From: Folioceros fuciformis
Taxonomy: Eukaryota; Anthocerotophyta; Anthocerotopsida; Anthocerotales
Length of the DNA: 62,414 bases
Assembly (NCBI GenBank): GCA_049999805.1
Contig: JBNGIO010006382.1
Location: 576,171-638,584, forward strand
Reading direction: 5' to 3'
In this document: piece by piece, positions 45,601 to 57,420 of the stretch
Layout: every line of letters begins with the position of its first letter
How positions within the stretch are numbered: position 1 is the first letter of the stretch
Position numbers and translations under genes: made by a program
Notes under the pieces: model-generated
Seen by the model: the letters and a program-made list of their open reading frames with translations, nothing else
What the model was told of the DNA's origin: nothing
Database searches by the model: none

Positions 45601-45945
45601 NNNNNNNNNNNNNNNNNNNNNNNNNNNNNNNNNNNNNNNNNNNNNNNNNNNNNNNNNNNNNNNTGTATAAGAGTTTCAGTGTTCTCATCTAAAACAGTCT
45701 CAGCATTCTCATGTAAAAGAGTCTTAGCGGTCTTTTGTGAAAGAGTCTTGTCGTTCTAGTTTGTGAGCTTGTGTGAAAGAGTCTCGTCGTTCTTGTTTGT
45801 GAGCTCGTGTGAAAGAGTCTCACCGTTCTTGTTTGTGAGCTCCTATGAAAGAGTCTCGTCGTTCTCGTTTGTGAGCTCCTGTGAAGAGTCTCGTCGTTCT
45901 TGTTTGTGAGTTCGCGTGAAAGAGTCTCGTGTTCTCTCGTTTGTG
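42665..45945. repeat. Tandem repeat block A (second round)
   Basis: The words of block A return (AGTCTTAGC, TTGAAACTTCCTT, AAGTACTTAGAGTA). They are broken into homogeneous sub-arrays: units with GATGAAAGTGAGTAAGCGTA at 42833-43225; a palindromic array at 43433-43800; 44-bp units at 44556-44723; 24-bp units with CTCGTGTCAAAGAGTCTCAG at 45224-45482; and 33-bp units with GTTTGTGAGCTCGTGTGAAA at 45745-45940. Gaps are at 44199-44298, 44948-44957 and 45564-45663. Confidence 0.85.
43433..43800. repeat. Array of short palindromes (TTAGAACCGTTCTAA)
   Basis: Some 15-20 copies of a 15-bp near-perfect inverted repeat, spaced by CTTAGAACTTAGAAC words. Each unit can pair with itself around one central base, and all units are alike, so the array could form many small hairpins. 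Confidence 0.85.
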
Positions 45946-46139
45946 TGCGTCTCAATATTCTCGTGTGTAATAGTCTTAGTGTGTGTTTGTGAGCGTCTCA
46001 ATGTTCTCGTGTGTAATAGTCTTAGTGTGTAACAATTTCAATGTTCTCCTATGTAAGAGTCTCAGTATTCTTGTGTGTAAGAGTCTTAGCGTTCTTATGG
46101 TAGTGTTAGCGTTCTTTATGGTAGTGTAAGAGTGTTTAC

Positions 46140-46320
46140 TGGCGTTCTTTTGTGTGAGTGTCAACGTTCACTTTGAACATCCGATGGCTACAAATCGAGT
46201 GAACGTTCACTTTGAACATCCGATGGCTACAAATCGAGTCAACGTTCACTTTGAACATCCGATGGCTACAAATCGAGTGTGAGAGTCTCAACAAAGGAGC
46301 TGGTGGAGGACCACTTATCC
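46140..46320. repeat. Linker block B (second round), 39-bp unit x3
   Basis: Three tandem copies contain AACGTTCACTTTGAACATCC and GATGGCTACAAATCGAGT, followed by GTGAGAGTCTCAAC and GGACCACTT. This matches the word order of the first linker near 39.75-40.14 kb. Confidence 0.7.
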
Positions 46321-46870
46321 AATTGATTCATAAAGTGACATATAAGTAGTACTGACCTTGGTTCATAAGGTAATGTAGAAGTAATACTGGACAATAGCAC
46401 ATTATGAGACATATGAGTAGCACAAGACATATGAGTAGCACAAGACATATGAGTAGCACAAGACACATGAGTAGCATTTAAACCTTAGTACATTACGTGA
46501 TGTATGTGTAGCACCAACCTTGGTGCATTATATGATGTATGATTGATATTGACCTTGATCCATTACGTAACATATGAGTAGCATCAACCATTGGAAGAGG
46601 TAATGAGATATAGCGCTTGTCCATTTGGCGCATTATGTGACATAGGAGTAGTACCCACTATTGAAAGAAGTAAGATATAGTACCTTGTCCAATTAGCGAA
46701 ATATGTGATGTATGAGTAGAACCTATCATTAGAAGGAGTAAGATATAAGATTTGTCTATTTGACATATCATGTGACATATGAGTAGCACCAACCATTGGA
46801 AAGAATAATGTATGGCACTTATCCATTTGGTGCAATATGCAACATATGAGTAGCTCCAACTATTAGAGCA
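46320..46870. repeat. Tandem repeat block C (second round, short)
   Basis: The block C words return (GAGTAGCACCAACC, TTGGTGCATTATATGATGTA), including an 18-bp unit AGCACAAGACATATGAGT repeated about four times at 46405-46470. The block stops abruptly near 46,870. Confidence 0.75.
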
Positions 46871-48399
46871 AGTACAAAATGAGGAGTCTAATAACTTGCT
46901 CTACTCAATTGAGGGAAGTATTGTGCACTCAAAAGCAAACTCATCTATTTGGTCCTTCAAGGATATTTAAATCTTTCAACTTGTTTGGTGAAGAAGGATT
47001 TATACACTTGTGGAGATGGAAGTCCAGAATCTCCTTAAACTTCAACTGACCAAAGTGCACATGAAGACATCATAACCCAAAACCTCCGGGCCATCCAAAA
47101 AGATGCCTACTTTCCGTGCTCCAACTTCCCTTTCATCACCTTTTCATCACCTGAAACGATAGTGCCCAAACCACTAGACCCCGCAAAGTCTAGGTTCACA
47201 AAACATACATGAGCGCTCACATCTGCACTCATGGTCAAAGCATCAGTAGGGGGTTGAATCCGTAATGTCCCAACAATGTTGCTATCAGCAGTGACCACTA
47301 GAAGCGTGCCACCCTACTCCACAAGAACAAATCAGCACCAACATATATGCTACACCTGGTTGTGCCAGACCGACAAGCTAGTATCTTTTGGTGCAGTTAA
47401 AGACCAACAAGCCAGTATCTTTTGGTGCAGTTAAAGACCGACAAGCCAATATCTTTTGGCTTCTGGGAAGCACAAGTGCGATGATCTAGAACATGGGTCA
47501 CATGAAGTGGTAGTCTATTTCTATAACGACATGCATGCTTGTCTGGCCACCATTCTTACGGTGTGTTTGCCATCAGAATTCAGCAGTTAGAGGATGGGCT
47601 ATGACATTGCAATTTTGTTCTCCTTACATAGCTATAGACTTGTCTAACGTTGTGAATCATCGCCCCACTACCCACTCCCCTTAGCAGGCGGCCACTCTGG
47701 AGGTAGCTTTTGCAGCTCTGGCACTAACCCCAAGTCCCCATGAACTCAAATGATGGATTGCGATACCCTTTGAGGTGTGTGCCTTTGGTGGGAACACACA
47801 CATAATTGTTGAAGATAGGTTCTCTGAGAAGGCATGTCTGCGGTCTTGTGCATGGGGTTGAAAATCCCTCACTTGGCATTGTCATAGCTTGGCTAGCAGA
47901 TGTTCAATTGTGTGCCTCCGCTCCCTTTAGTCCGTTCCTCTACCAGCAAGTGCTATCAACCCTATGAGGTATCGGGTGGTTGCTTTCCCTTGTGAATTCT
48001 ACTTTCCCGTTGGGACAATATGCTAGCATTATCGCTCTCGCATTGTACAGTGTGTGAATGCTCTGCAAAAGGCTATCTCACTAGGTGCACCTCCACATTC
48101 TAGGCCTGACTAGTGGCAATTCTTGGTGGACTTGGAAGGAATCTTGAAACAAACATAATATGATGTAAGGAAGGTTTTCGATCTGCCAATTTTGGGGTGG
48201 GCGCGATGGCGCGAAGACTTACCGTGGTGGGTTACTTTGTTGGTGGGTTACTTTGTTGGTGGGTTACTTTGTTGGTGACGCACAAAGGTGATAATGCGTT
48301 CTGGTAGTGGGCTAGTGGTTGCTTGAACTCAATCATTCGATAGCATCTTTGTCTAATCTGAACATACGTGAGTGGTTTGTGGAGGGGCAAAAGTTATGG

Positions 48400-48530
48400 A
48401 GCGTCCTTATATGTGCCTTGAAAAGCGAGTCATGGAGGGTCCTTATGTATGCTTTGAAAAGGGAGTCACTGAGGGTCCTTACGTGTGCTTTGAACAGGGA
48501 GTCATGGAGGGTCCTTATGTGTGCTGTGAA
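48400..48530. repeat. 36-bp tandem repeat, about 3.6 copies
   Basis: Units contain GTCCTTATGTGTGCTTTGAA and GGGAGTCATGGAGG. The period is a multiple of three, so open frames run through it and encode a 12-residue repeat. I do not take this as a gene. Confidence 0.85.
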
Positions 48531-50097
48531 CAGCCATTGTGGGCTTCCTCCTCCAATTAATTAATAATGGCCGGCAAGGGCGTGCATGCCTTGCCTCCTA
48601 CAGAGTATGACACCACCAATTGGAGCTATCAGCCTATTTTCACAAAAGAAGGCTTGTTTTTGATTGCCGTGATGTTTTGTCAACAGCCCATGCCTTGGGT
48701 TGCTTCCATTATGTCTATATGCATGTTGTCTTCGAAACCTCAACTTTTAGTGTCCGTGGCACGCCATCCAAGAGGGGGAGTGGTCTCAGCAAAAGCCCGG
48801 CTACACTGCTACAATGCTTTGTCGTGGTTTTTTTTTTGGAAAATATAATGTGTCACTTGATGAGGCCAAATGAAGGGAGGATCATGTGGCATACCAAAGA
48901 GGATAGAGGGGGATGTATTTTCTTTTATATTTTTTAGGGCTATCTTTCAGGCTGTTTCATACAAATAGAACGCGTAGTAATCCTTGGAAAAAACTCATAC
49001 TTGTAGCATAAATTGAGAAATTACAGAAATAATCATGTGGTCACTCCAAGCAAGGACCATATGGTAATTGTTGAAGTCGAGATCCTATACATGACTATGG
49101 GATCAAACATGGTCTCATAACAAGAGAGAGTAGGTTAGATTGGAAAGGGGTATTAAGTAAGATGGAGAGAGGTAGGCTCGTTATACATACTATGGGATCG
49201 AACATGGTCTCATCACAAGAGAGAGTAGGTTAGATTGGAAAGGAATATTGAGTAAGATAGAGAGAGGTAGGCTTGTTAATATGGCCCGCCTCCCTTATCT
49301 CTCTTTCCCTCTCTATTTCTCTTTCCCTGAAGGTGTTCCTACTACATGCCTCGAGTGTCGAAGAAGAGTTTAGGCCCAGGCAAATCGAGGTTGCCCATGA
49401 CTTTTGGCTTCAGTGGTCATGCTCTCATTGAACTATTTCGCCACTCTGCAAGTTGCGTACTTCGTAATTTAGCGATTTTAAAATCAAATTTAAGCTACCC
49501 TCAATGGCCATGACTACTCTAAGACCTTCCCAACGTGGTCATTGCCCCATAGTGGTCACCAACTAGTGCAAGGGTGTTGCCAAACCAAGGATATGAGCCT
49601 CGATGTGCCCGAGGCTATTACCACGCTGAGGACTTGGGCTTGCACAAGCCTTAGGGTTCCATCTCCCTTGAGCAGAGGAGCGATGAAGGAGCCCGAGCAT
49701 GAGGGTTGAAGCCTTGTGCCTCAAGCCTTGTTCCAAGCCTTAGGAGCCCGAGCATGAGGGTTGAAGCCTCGTGCCTCAAGCCTTGTTCCAAGCCTTAGGC
49801 CTTTGCTTGTGCAACGGCTGAGGCCTTGCCACTTGCAATGTTAGCTTCCTTAGGTTTGAACTCGACTAAGCTCAAAATCGATATCCAATATGAAGCAAGC
49901 CCTAACTCATGTGCCCTATCCTTCACTTCGAATAAGGTTCAACCATGTCGCTATGGCTTTATTATGAGGGGCAAATCTTTGTGGTAGTCACCACAACAAT
50001 CCTATGTAGAGTGTTAAGAAAGAGTTTTGACAACACTCTCCCCTCTGTCCTCTTTTGTATGCCACAGTATCATGGCGATCAGGTGCAAATGAGCAAA

Positions 50098-50292
50098 ATT
50101 GTCACGTTTGCACTAAGTTGAATCCTAAGAAGGATGGATGTCACGTTTGCACTCAGTTGAATCCTAAGAAGGATGGATGTCACGTTTGCACTAAGTTGAA
50201 TCCTAAGAAGGATGGATGTCACTTTTGCACTTAGTTGAATCCTAAGAAGGATGGATGTCACGTTTGCACTAAGTTCAATCCTAAGAAGGATG
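50098..50292. repeat. 39-bp tandem repeat, five copies
   Basis: Nearly identical units contain TGTCACGTTTGCACTAAGTT and GAATCCTAAGAAGGATGGA. The second part holds a short inverted repeat (ATCCTAAGAAGGAT). Confidence 0.9.
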
Positions 50293-51839
50293 GACGTACT
50301 GATGGAAACCTGACTTTTGGATTGCTACCATAGATGGTATTCATCGAAAAGGAAACCGCCAAGATTTGCTTGACATTACCATAAAACACGCGGTCATAGG
50401 GCATTTCTTTCATAGCGAGTGAGAACCCCACTATCTCTGTGTAATTTTGGAGGAATTTGTATCAAGGATTCTAATGTGGGTGCCATTGCACACCATGCGC
50501 TTGTACACCATTACTCGTCACGCAAGCTCATCCATCACTGACATAACGTTCCTGGTCATGCTGGTAGTCCTTCCTATTGTCCTCGGTTTCTACCAATATG
50601 GACCTATTCACGGAATGACTCCTGGTGGTATGTGGTGGTTTCTATCTCAGCATGATAATATTGAAGGAAGGGATCTATGAATATGGTGTTCCTAAGAACA
50701 AATGTGAGAACCTATAATTGCAGCTCCAACAATCTAAATTTATAAGGACTCCCTCTACCAAGTGGTCTAATGGGGTCTGTTCCATTCTCATGTGCTCCCC
50801 ATACGTGCGAATCTCAAGGGAAATGAGAACGTAGATGGGACTTTGCCAAAAGCAAAGCCTCTTGCCGCACATATCTTTCCACAATTCTTCCTTGAAGGAA
50901 GAATCAATGCAACAGACTAGAAGTTCTAGTTTGTTTCATTGACATAAAGATAATTTCAGCCTACCCCAATATGCCTGAACTTGGTACATCCAACGAGTAT
51001 GCACTAGACCATAAACAACATCATCCTCAACTAGGTGTAAATTAAGGTGGATGGAAATATCAAACACATTTGGTGGAAATTCCCTTTCTAGCTCGCAGAC
51101 CACTTGTATGCATTCCTCTTGCATCCTCCCCACCTTCTTGTTTTAGCAAGTCTAGCGGTAAAGTTTGCTGAACCCTAGCACCACCTTGTGTACTATTGGC
51201 TTAATGCATCTACAAACCAGAATCCATGGGAGAAAATGTTGTAAGAAACGTAATAGTAATAACATGGGGTTTGGTTTGGTACCATCAAATTGCACTCGAA
51301 CCAAGAAGTGTTATGCTTTCCAATCGTCGAAAACATCTACTGTAACAACAAATCATATCATTTGACCAGAAAATATAACAGTGTAAGTTAATAAAGCCAA
51401 ACCACTCGGTTCTCAGTTAGGAGGGTTAGTCTAGGGGGAGAGGAGGGGGGGGGGGGGGGGGAAAAGGGAAAGGGGAATAAATAGACTGAATAGCTATGAA
51501 TACTTATAGTCAAAGCTGCACTCACAACAACAAGAATAGATATGCATGCTTTTAGTCAAAGTTGCACTCGCATTAGCAAGAAGGGCTATGCTTCCTTATG
51601 GTGGACCTTGCACTTATATTAGCATAAAGAGCTATGCATACTTATATAGTGGAAGTTGCACTCATTACAATAAGAATGACTATGCCTATTTATAGGGGAA
51701 GTTGTACTTGCAACATCTTGACATAGCAATATGTGTGTGCACACTTAAAGGTAGCTGTAGTCAAAGGTAGGTGTGGAGGCAATCAACTTGTTGTCAAGGA
51801 AACAATTGCATCACTATACGTATGAAACAACAACTTATT

Positions 51840-52165
51840 GTAATCTTTTAAATGAGGGGCCTCACTAGGTATGACCTCAATTACTTACCTATGAAATAAC
51901 AACTTATTGTAATCTTTCAAATGGGGGGCCTCATGGGGTGTGACCTCAATTGCTTACCTATGAAACAACAACTGATTATAAGCTTTTAAATGGGGGGCCT
52001 CATTGGGTGCGACTTCAATTGCTTACCTATGAAACAATAACTGATTATTATCTTTTAAATGAGGGGCGTCACTGGGTGTGACCTCAATTGCTTACGTATG
52101 AAATAACAATTGATCGTAATTGTTTAAATGGGGAGCCTCACTAGATATGGCCTCAATTGCTGTCA
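51840..52165. repeat. Repeat of about 70 bp, roughly five diverged copies
   Basis: Each unit has TATGAAACAACAACTTATTG, CTTTTAAATGGGGGGCCTCA and GGTGTGACCTCAATTGCTTA. Confidence 0.85.
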
Positions 52166-53462
52166 CCCAACTTTACGATAACGTCCTTTAAAGGTTTCTT
52201 TTGGCCATACTCTTTCTATCGATCTATATAAGACTCCACATGTATGCCATTCAAGTTGGACAAAGATTACATTGAGTGTCTTCAGTTTTATACTAATCTT
52301 TTAAATCTATTATTGAAGGTTATGAATTCGAATGATGACAATGATTTGATACATTCTCAATCTCTTATTACCTGACTATCTTTTGGGACCAACTTGAGTA
52401 GACAAAAGTTATTGTATTATGCTCAAATGCTTTAACATGGAGAATGTTCATGCATGTACCACTTATATACTCCTTAATCCTTGTTAACCCTAGACCATAA
52501 AACCCTACATTAGATATGCATACTCATATGTGTATACTTTGAATGGTGTGGAAATTGGCCACTAGGCTAGTATATTATCCTAGACTAAGTCTTCTAGTCA
52601 CAATGGGAGCATAAGATTTTCCCATTTATTACTTGTGGGACTCCTCTTTATCTTCTCATGCATAAAATATTATTATTTATTTTTAAATTTAAATTTAAAT
52701 TAATCATTAATTATTTGAATTTTTTTATTGAAAATATTTAGAATATAATTGTAGAGTTAAGATATGGTAGAAGCACAAGATATGGAAGAACCATCCATCT
52801 CCAATGGAGAGGGAACCGACAAAAATAATGTAGTAGTATAGACGGGTGCCAATCATGAGAGAATGTACCTCCTGGCCCCAAGAACATTATGAGTTGATAC
52901 GAAGAAACGCCCACGTATAGCCAGTTTGGATGAGACCTTCTTATGGCAGACCTCAGCATGATGATAGTAACCCTTTAATTTAGGGGGTACATAAAGGCGT
53001 GCCCGATTATGGCATATTTTATATTTTTTTGTATGTTTTTAATGATATGAAAAATTTAACATGCGCTTAAGTACTGTATGGTTTGTACTTGAATTTATGG
53101 CTGTTGTGTAGGTGTTGAGGTCTAGAGGCTCCTGGGTCTTGGGATGGACAGACGGAGGTTCCACTTGTTGCGTTGGTTCCACGGGGAGGAGACGCCTGTA
53201 CGAAAACGGAGCGGTTGTCGGCCCCAAAGCTCGCATGGGGTTGGTCCATTTGCACAATCGTATTTATTGAAAAGAGGGCATTATTGGGGGCTGACAACGG
53301 CTGCAGCGGCTGTAGCGGCCGACAATTCGGGGCACCTTTGCTTTCAACGTTGCGATGCCTCGAGCCACGGGCTTGTCCGGCGAGCGAGGAGGAAATTTGG
53401 AAGTTTGAACGAACAAGAAGCTCGCTCAGCAACCCGTGCGGGCATACATGAAGGGCGTGAAT

Positions 53463-55745
53463 ATGAGTTGCATTCAGATCCCGCCTTCTCAGAACAGATG
53501 GTGCTTGCTGTGGGTGGTGCTCATATCGGCTACCCTCTTGGACAGTGGCTTGATGCTGAGCAGATCGGTTTGTTTCCACGCAGGTTGTGGCATTTGGTGC
53601 CGGGATTGGCGGAGGGTGTGTGCTTGACGGAGATTCAGATTGTGGTTTGCAGGGGCAGGTGTCGAATCGACTTCAGCTGTCACAAGGCGGGAGCTGTGCG
53701 GGTGACGAGGCGGGGCCGGGCCGGGGGCCTGAGGACTTGGAGGAGCTGAGGGAAAGGGCTAGGCAGCTGGCGCAGGAGAATGAGGAGTTGAGGNNNNNNN
53801 NNNNNNNNNNNNNNNNNNNNNNNNNNNNNNNNNNNNNNNNNNNNNNNNNNNNNNNNNNNNNNNNNNNNNNNNNNNNNNNNNNNNNNNNNNNNNTGGAGGC
53901 CCAGTTGCTGCGATGGAAGGAAGCGAACGGGGGCCGGGAATTTGATGACGATGTGCAGCAAATTCCGAGGCAGATGGTGGAGGCCAGCTCTGACCTGTAC
54001 CTGCGAAGGATTTGGGGGAAGCCGGAAGAGGTGGGTGCGATGGATGCTGCGCGGTTTGTGCAGCTCAGGATCGTTGGGTGGAGGGATGCGGATGTTTGCT
54101 GACTGCTGACGTTGACGGTGGTTTCAACTTTGGTCGTTTGGGATGGACAGGATCTTGTGGAGGCTGGGCAGCCTACGAACCTGCTGGCAATGCCGGTGGG
54201 GGTGCACCACATGGCCAATGTCGATAGAATGATGCGGAAGGTGAGGTGCCTCTTTTGCTCTGCTCATGATCATGACGCGTGGCGTGGAGATGGTCCTGGG
54301 TGGAATTTGATGGTGAGTGCGGCAGTTCCCTGCAGAGAACTTCACCCTTGTGCTGTTCCACTACGACGAGTCTTCCTACAAGGTGTGGAAGCAGTTCGAG
54401 TGGAGCAGACGTGCTATCCACATCCAGGTCCCCGCGCAAGGGAAATGGTAATTTTGGTGAAGTCAGAATTTGAATTTGAATTTAGTTGCAGAGTCTTGTT
54501 TGAGTGCTGGGAGGCGAGGCTTATCTTGGTCCTGTGCCGGCAGGTGGTATGCAAAGCGGTTTCTGCATCCGAGCTTGCTGGAACCATATGACTACATCTT
54601 CCTCTGGGATGAGGACTTGGATCTGGAGCATCTGAATCCTGTGAGGTATGGGGCTCTCAGACTCGAACTGTAATGCACAGTGCTTCGGCCTACGCCTGCT
54701 GCATCCCGACGCTACCGCTTTGGCAGGTACGTGGAAGTGATGAGGAAGCACGGGTTGGAGATCTCGCAGCCGGCTCTCAGTCTGGGCCAGAATGTGCACC
54801 ATCTCCTTACAGTGCTCATTAACGGCACTGAGATGCACAGGAGAATAAACAAACTTGTCCCTCTTAAGTACAAGAACGTCACAATGTGCAGGGATGGATC
54901 CACAGAGATTCCTTGTGCCGGGTACGCTTCCTCCAACACCAACTGATGCTGCAGGCCAGTCTTACCCACAACGTTCGCGTCTCCTCACCAAACCCCTCAC
55001 CTACTTTTGTCTCTAGGTTTGTGGAGGGCATGGCTCCAGTGTTTTCCAGGAGAGCGTGGAGATGTGTCTGGCACATGATTCAGGTGCACAAAGAATATGC
55101 CAAGGAACATGCACAAGGAATATGGGTTATTTGCTTTGATTCCTTGGAGCGGATAGAAGTCTTCTGCGAGAGTTACTGTGTGTGCGGGCATTGTAAAGTC
55201 GGAAAGTTGGTCTGGCTCTTGCTGTTTTTCTGTCCTTTACATTTTCTTCTTGTAGAACGACTTAGTGCTGGGATGGGGCCTCGACTTCAAGTTTGGGGCA
55301 TGCGCGAATGGGCCACCCCACGAAAACATGGGCATCATAGACAGCGACTTCGTCAAGCATTTATCGATCTCCTCCATGGGAGAAGAGGACCCACAAGGGG
55401 TGCGTCTCTCTTCACTTCTGTTTGCCTTGCGGTGTCCTCGTCCTCGGCCTTCACTCAATTTTTTGTTGTGACCTGCAGCTCGAAAGGCTAACGTCTACAA
55501 CGGAGTCCAAGAACGGAAAACGGAAAAACTCTCTCCGATCACGGGTAAATCTTCTACCGTCTTCAAAGTTGAAATCTACTGGAGCACACGTACCTCAGCT
55601 TCCGCCAACCAGCAACAGTCCTCGTCCTGATCGGATACTGGGTAATGCAAAACAGGTGAGGCGAAGAAGTGGAGTAGAGTACAAGGAGTACTTGAGAAGA
55701 TGGCAGGCGGCAGAAAAAGCCGCTGCTGAGGCACCCGAATTTTGA
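53463..55745 (+). CDS. DUF707 family type II membrane protein, copy C
   Basis: This is the third DUF707 gene, with the same downstream exon structure as copies A and B: exon end 54030, then 54151-54240, 54326-54447, 54544-54645, 54727-54921, 55017-55083, 55256-55399, 55479-55544 and 55656-55745. The gap 53794-53893 removes part of the coiled coil (after RARQLAQENEELR). The core has SDLYLRRIWGKPEE, TNLLAMPVGVHHMANVDRMM, LVLFHYDESSYKVWKQFEW, DYIFLWDEDLDLEHLNPV, GLEISQPALSLGQNVHH, AWRCVWHMIQ and HENMGIIDSDFVKH. The N-terminus is uncertain. The best anchor is MSCIQIPPSQNRWCLLWVVL (ATG 53463), which needs an extra intron of about 85 bp (53568-53652) to reach the coiled-coil frame, unlike copies A and B. 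Function is unknown. Confidence 0.85.
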
Positions 55746-55900
55746 AACCAGTTGGAAACTAGTCTGCAGCTGCTGGCAAGGAGAGTTGTTCTGCAACAAG
55801 ACACGCTTCATGTACTATGTACATAATGTACATGTTACGACAACCGATCCATGTTTGTCTGGCGTTTGTGTCCACATCGTGCTGCACCGACGCATCGGCC

Positions 55901-57036
55901 TCAGATTGCTCCTATGGCAGCGTTGTAATCGGCTGCGGACTGCATAGACGCGGCCACTCCGTGAGGTTCGATGCGTCCTTTGTTAGCCTTCGCCTCAGCG
56001 CTCGCAACTGCCGTTGCATCTTCCTTCGTCACCACCTTGTCTTTAGGCATTCTGTCCGTGGCGTCCTGGAAGGGAAATGATTGGCACCGTTAGGCAGCGC
56101 TTCATGATGCGTGAAACTTTACCAGACGTGAACACTAGCTCTCATGAGACGCACGAGCAGAATGTCGCGCAGCACAGCTTTTCCAACATTGGCCTGAGCG
56201 AGTGCGGCAGGGCCGGTTGCCGACAGATGTCCTCCAGCGGCATGCGCCTCGGCGCTCTCAATAGCTCTGGCATCAGCTTCCGTCACTTCCTTGTCGTCCC
56301 TCATAATCGCTGCTGTCTCCAACGCCTGCCAAGGTAAAACGATACCATTGGAAAATTGTAGATCTTCTCCTGGGCTAGGCTGTAACTGTCATACAACCAG
56401 AACACGATTTCCGCAAGAAAGTGGAACAGCTTTACCTGTCCTATTGTCTCAGGCTGCGGCCGTCCATCATCTTCCTGCTCTGTCATATCCATGGGGGCTG
56501 TCGTAGTGTAAACATCAGTGGTGATCGTCTCCGTGTACGTGAACTCCACCTCAACGTTGTGGCCGGGTTGAGGACCTGGCGGGTTGGCAGGCTCGACTTC
56601 CACCACACCTGAAACCACAGGCGAACCTTGGACATACTCGGTTCCCACGATGTGGCCTTCGGGCGTCGCCTCCGCCACTACTTGCATTCCAGGCGCCTCC
56701 ACCACGGAAGGCGCGTCAGGGCTCAACACACCTCGTTCAATATTCCGATCAGCTGCCGACTGCATCATCGCTGCCGCCCCCCCTTTCTGCGTCACTCCAA
56801 AAACCTGCGAACCGTGGTTGCAAAAACCTCTCCATCAACTCACATTTCAGCTTCCAGAATTTCAGGCTTACAGATTGACCACGATCAAGTGCGGACGCGG
56901 ATCCTACTCTTCCCTCAGCACTTTGCATAGCGGCAGCATCTTCACGAACGATCGGCTTGTCGGCAAGATCGGGCCCGACTTGCTCTCCGAATATGTCTCC
57001 ATACGTCTCAGGTCGGCTTTCTTGCCCGGACGCCAT
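55901..57036 (-). CDS. Late embryogenesis abundant protein, SMP (seed maturation protein) family
   Basis: SMP/LEA_5-type proteins accumulate in desiccating seeds or spores and are thought to protect cell contents. Four exons are read: 57036-56908, 56804-56436, 56325-56155 and 56065-55901. The start MASGQESRPETYGDIFGEQV and ADKPIVREDAAAMQSAEGR are typical of SMP proteins. VTQKGGAAAMMQSAADRNIE follows, then a Thr/Glu/Pro-rich middle. A second SMP repeat follows (VTEADARAIESAEAHAAGG, TGPAALAQANVGKAV). The third is KDKVVTKEDATAVASAEAKA and PHGVAASMQSAADYNAAIGA. The exon 3 donor is the least certain border. The gene lies between DUF707-C and NIP2. Confidence 0.92.
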
Positions 57037-57420
57037 CGCAGTCACGCGTGCAGCAAGGTGAGGAGAAGGAAACTGAGGCTTCCTTCCGGCAGCACAAAAG
57101 GCTGTAGGCCGTAGACACAGCGCAAGGATAACGATGGAGTCTGTGCGGTTTGGTGTGACGAGCGTGCGGGACAAGTGGAGTCAGGAGTGGCGGTGCTGAA
57201 CTGGCGAGTCCTGGTTCTCGCGTTTCCTTGCATGGCGGACGTGGCCAGCTATGATACAAGTCGGATTACATGTATGGAAGCCAGTCTATTACGAGGCATT
57301 GTATTTATCTACGCCACAAGTTGATGTGACTACGGTTTACAAGAATGGAGGCTCTAATTTATACAAAACTGCGCTCCCGGTGAAATTACTCCACATCAAC
57401 CGGGCTGGGCTGGTGGCCTT
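57037..57420. other. Spacer between LEA and NIP2
   Basis: This short region holds the LEA promoter side and the NIP2 3' end. No gene is seen. Confidence 0.5.

Larger units (their letters stand above)
46870..53462. other. Gene-poor, AT-rich region with short tandem repeats
   Basis: I cannot support any gene here. Open frames are short and match no family I know; decayed transposon sequence is possible but I see no reverse transcriptase, integrase, gag or terminal repeats. Visible repeats: a 34-bp unit at 47369-47460; 16-bp GGTGGGTTACTTTGTT at 48226-48274; a 96-bp pair at 49080-49270; a 57-bp pair at 49680-49800; a G17 tract at 51445-51461; and units of about 60 bp at 51480-51740. Confidence 0.6.

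Noticed and set aside
48319-48937. Overlapping open frames at 48.3-48.9 kb as a possible gene
   Set aside because: The first is a 36-bp repeat translated; the second matches nothing I know and has no exon partners.
46870-53000. An LTR retrotransposon
   Set aside because: I found no paired terminal repeats, primer-binding site or pol-type motifs.
53144-53749. 201-residue open frame at the start of DUF707-C as its N-terminus
   Set aside because: It has no membrane anchor or coiled coil and ends in a different frame from the DUF707 exons; the frame with WCLLWVVLISATLL fits better.
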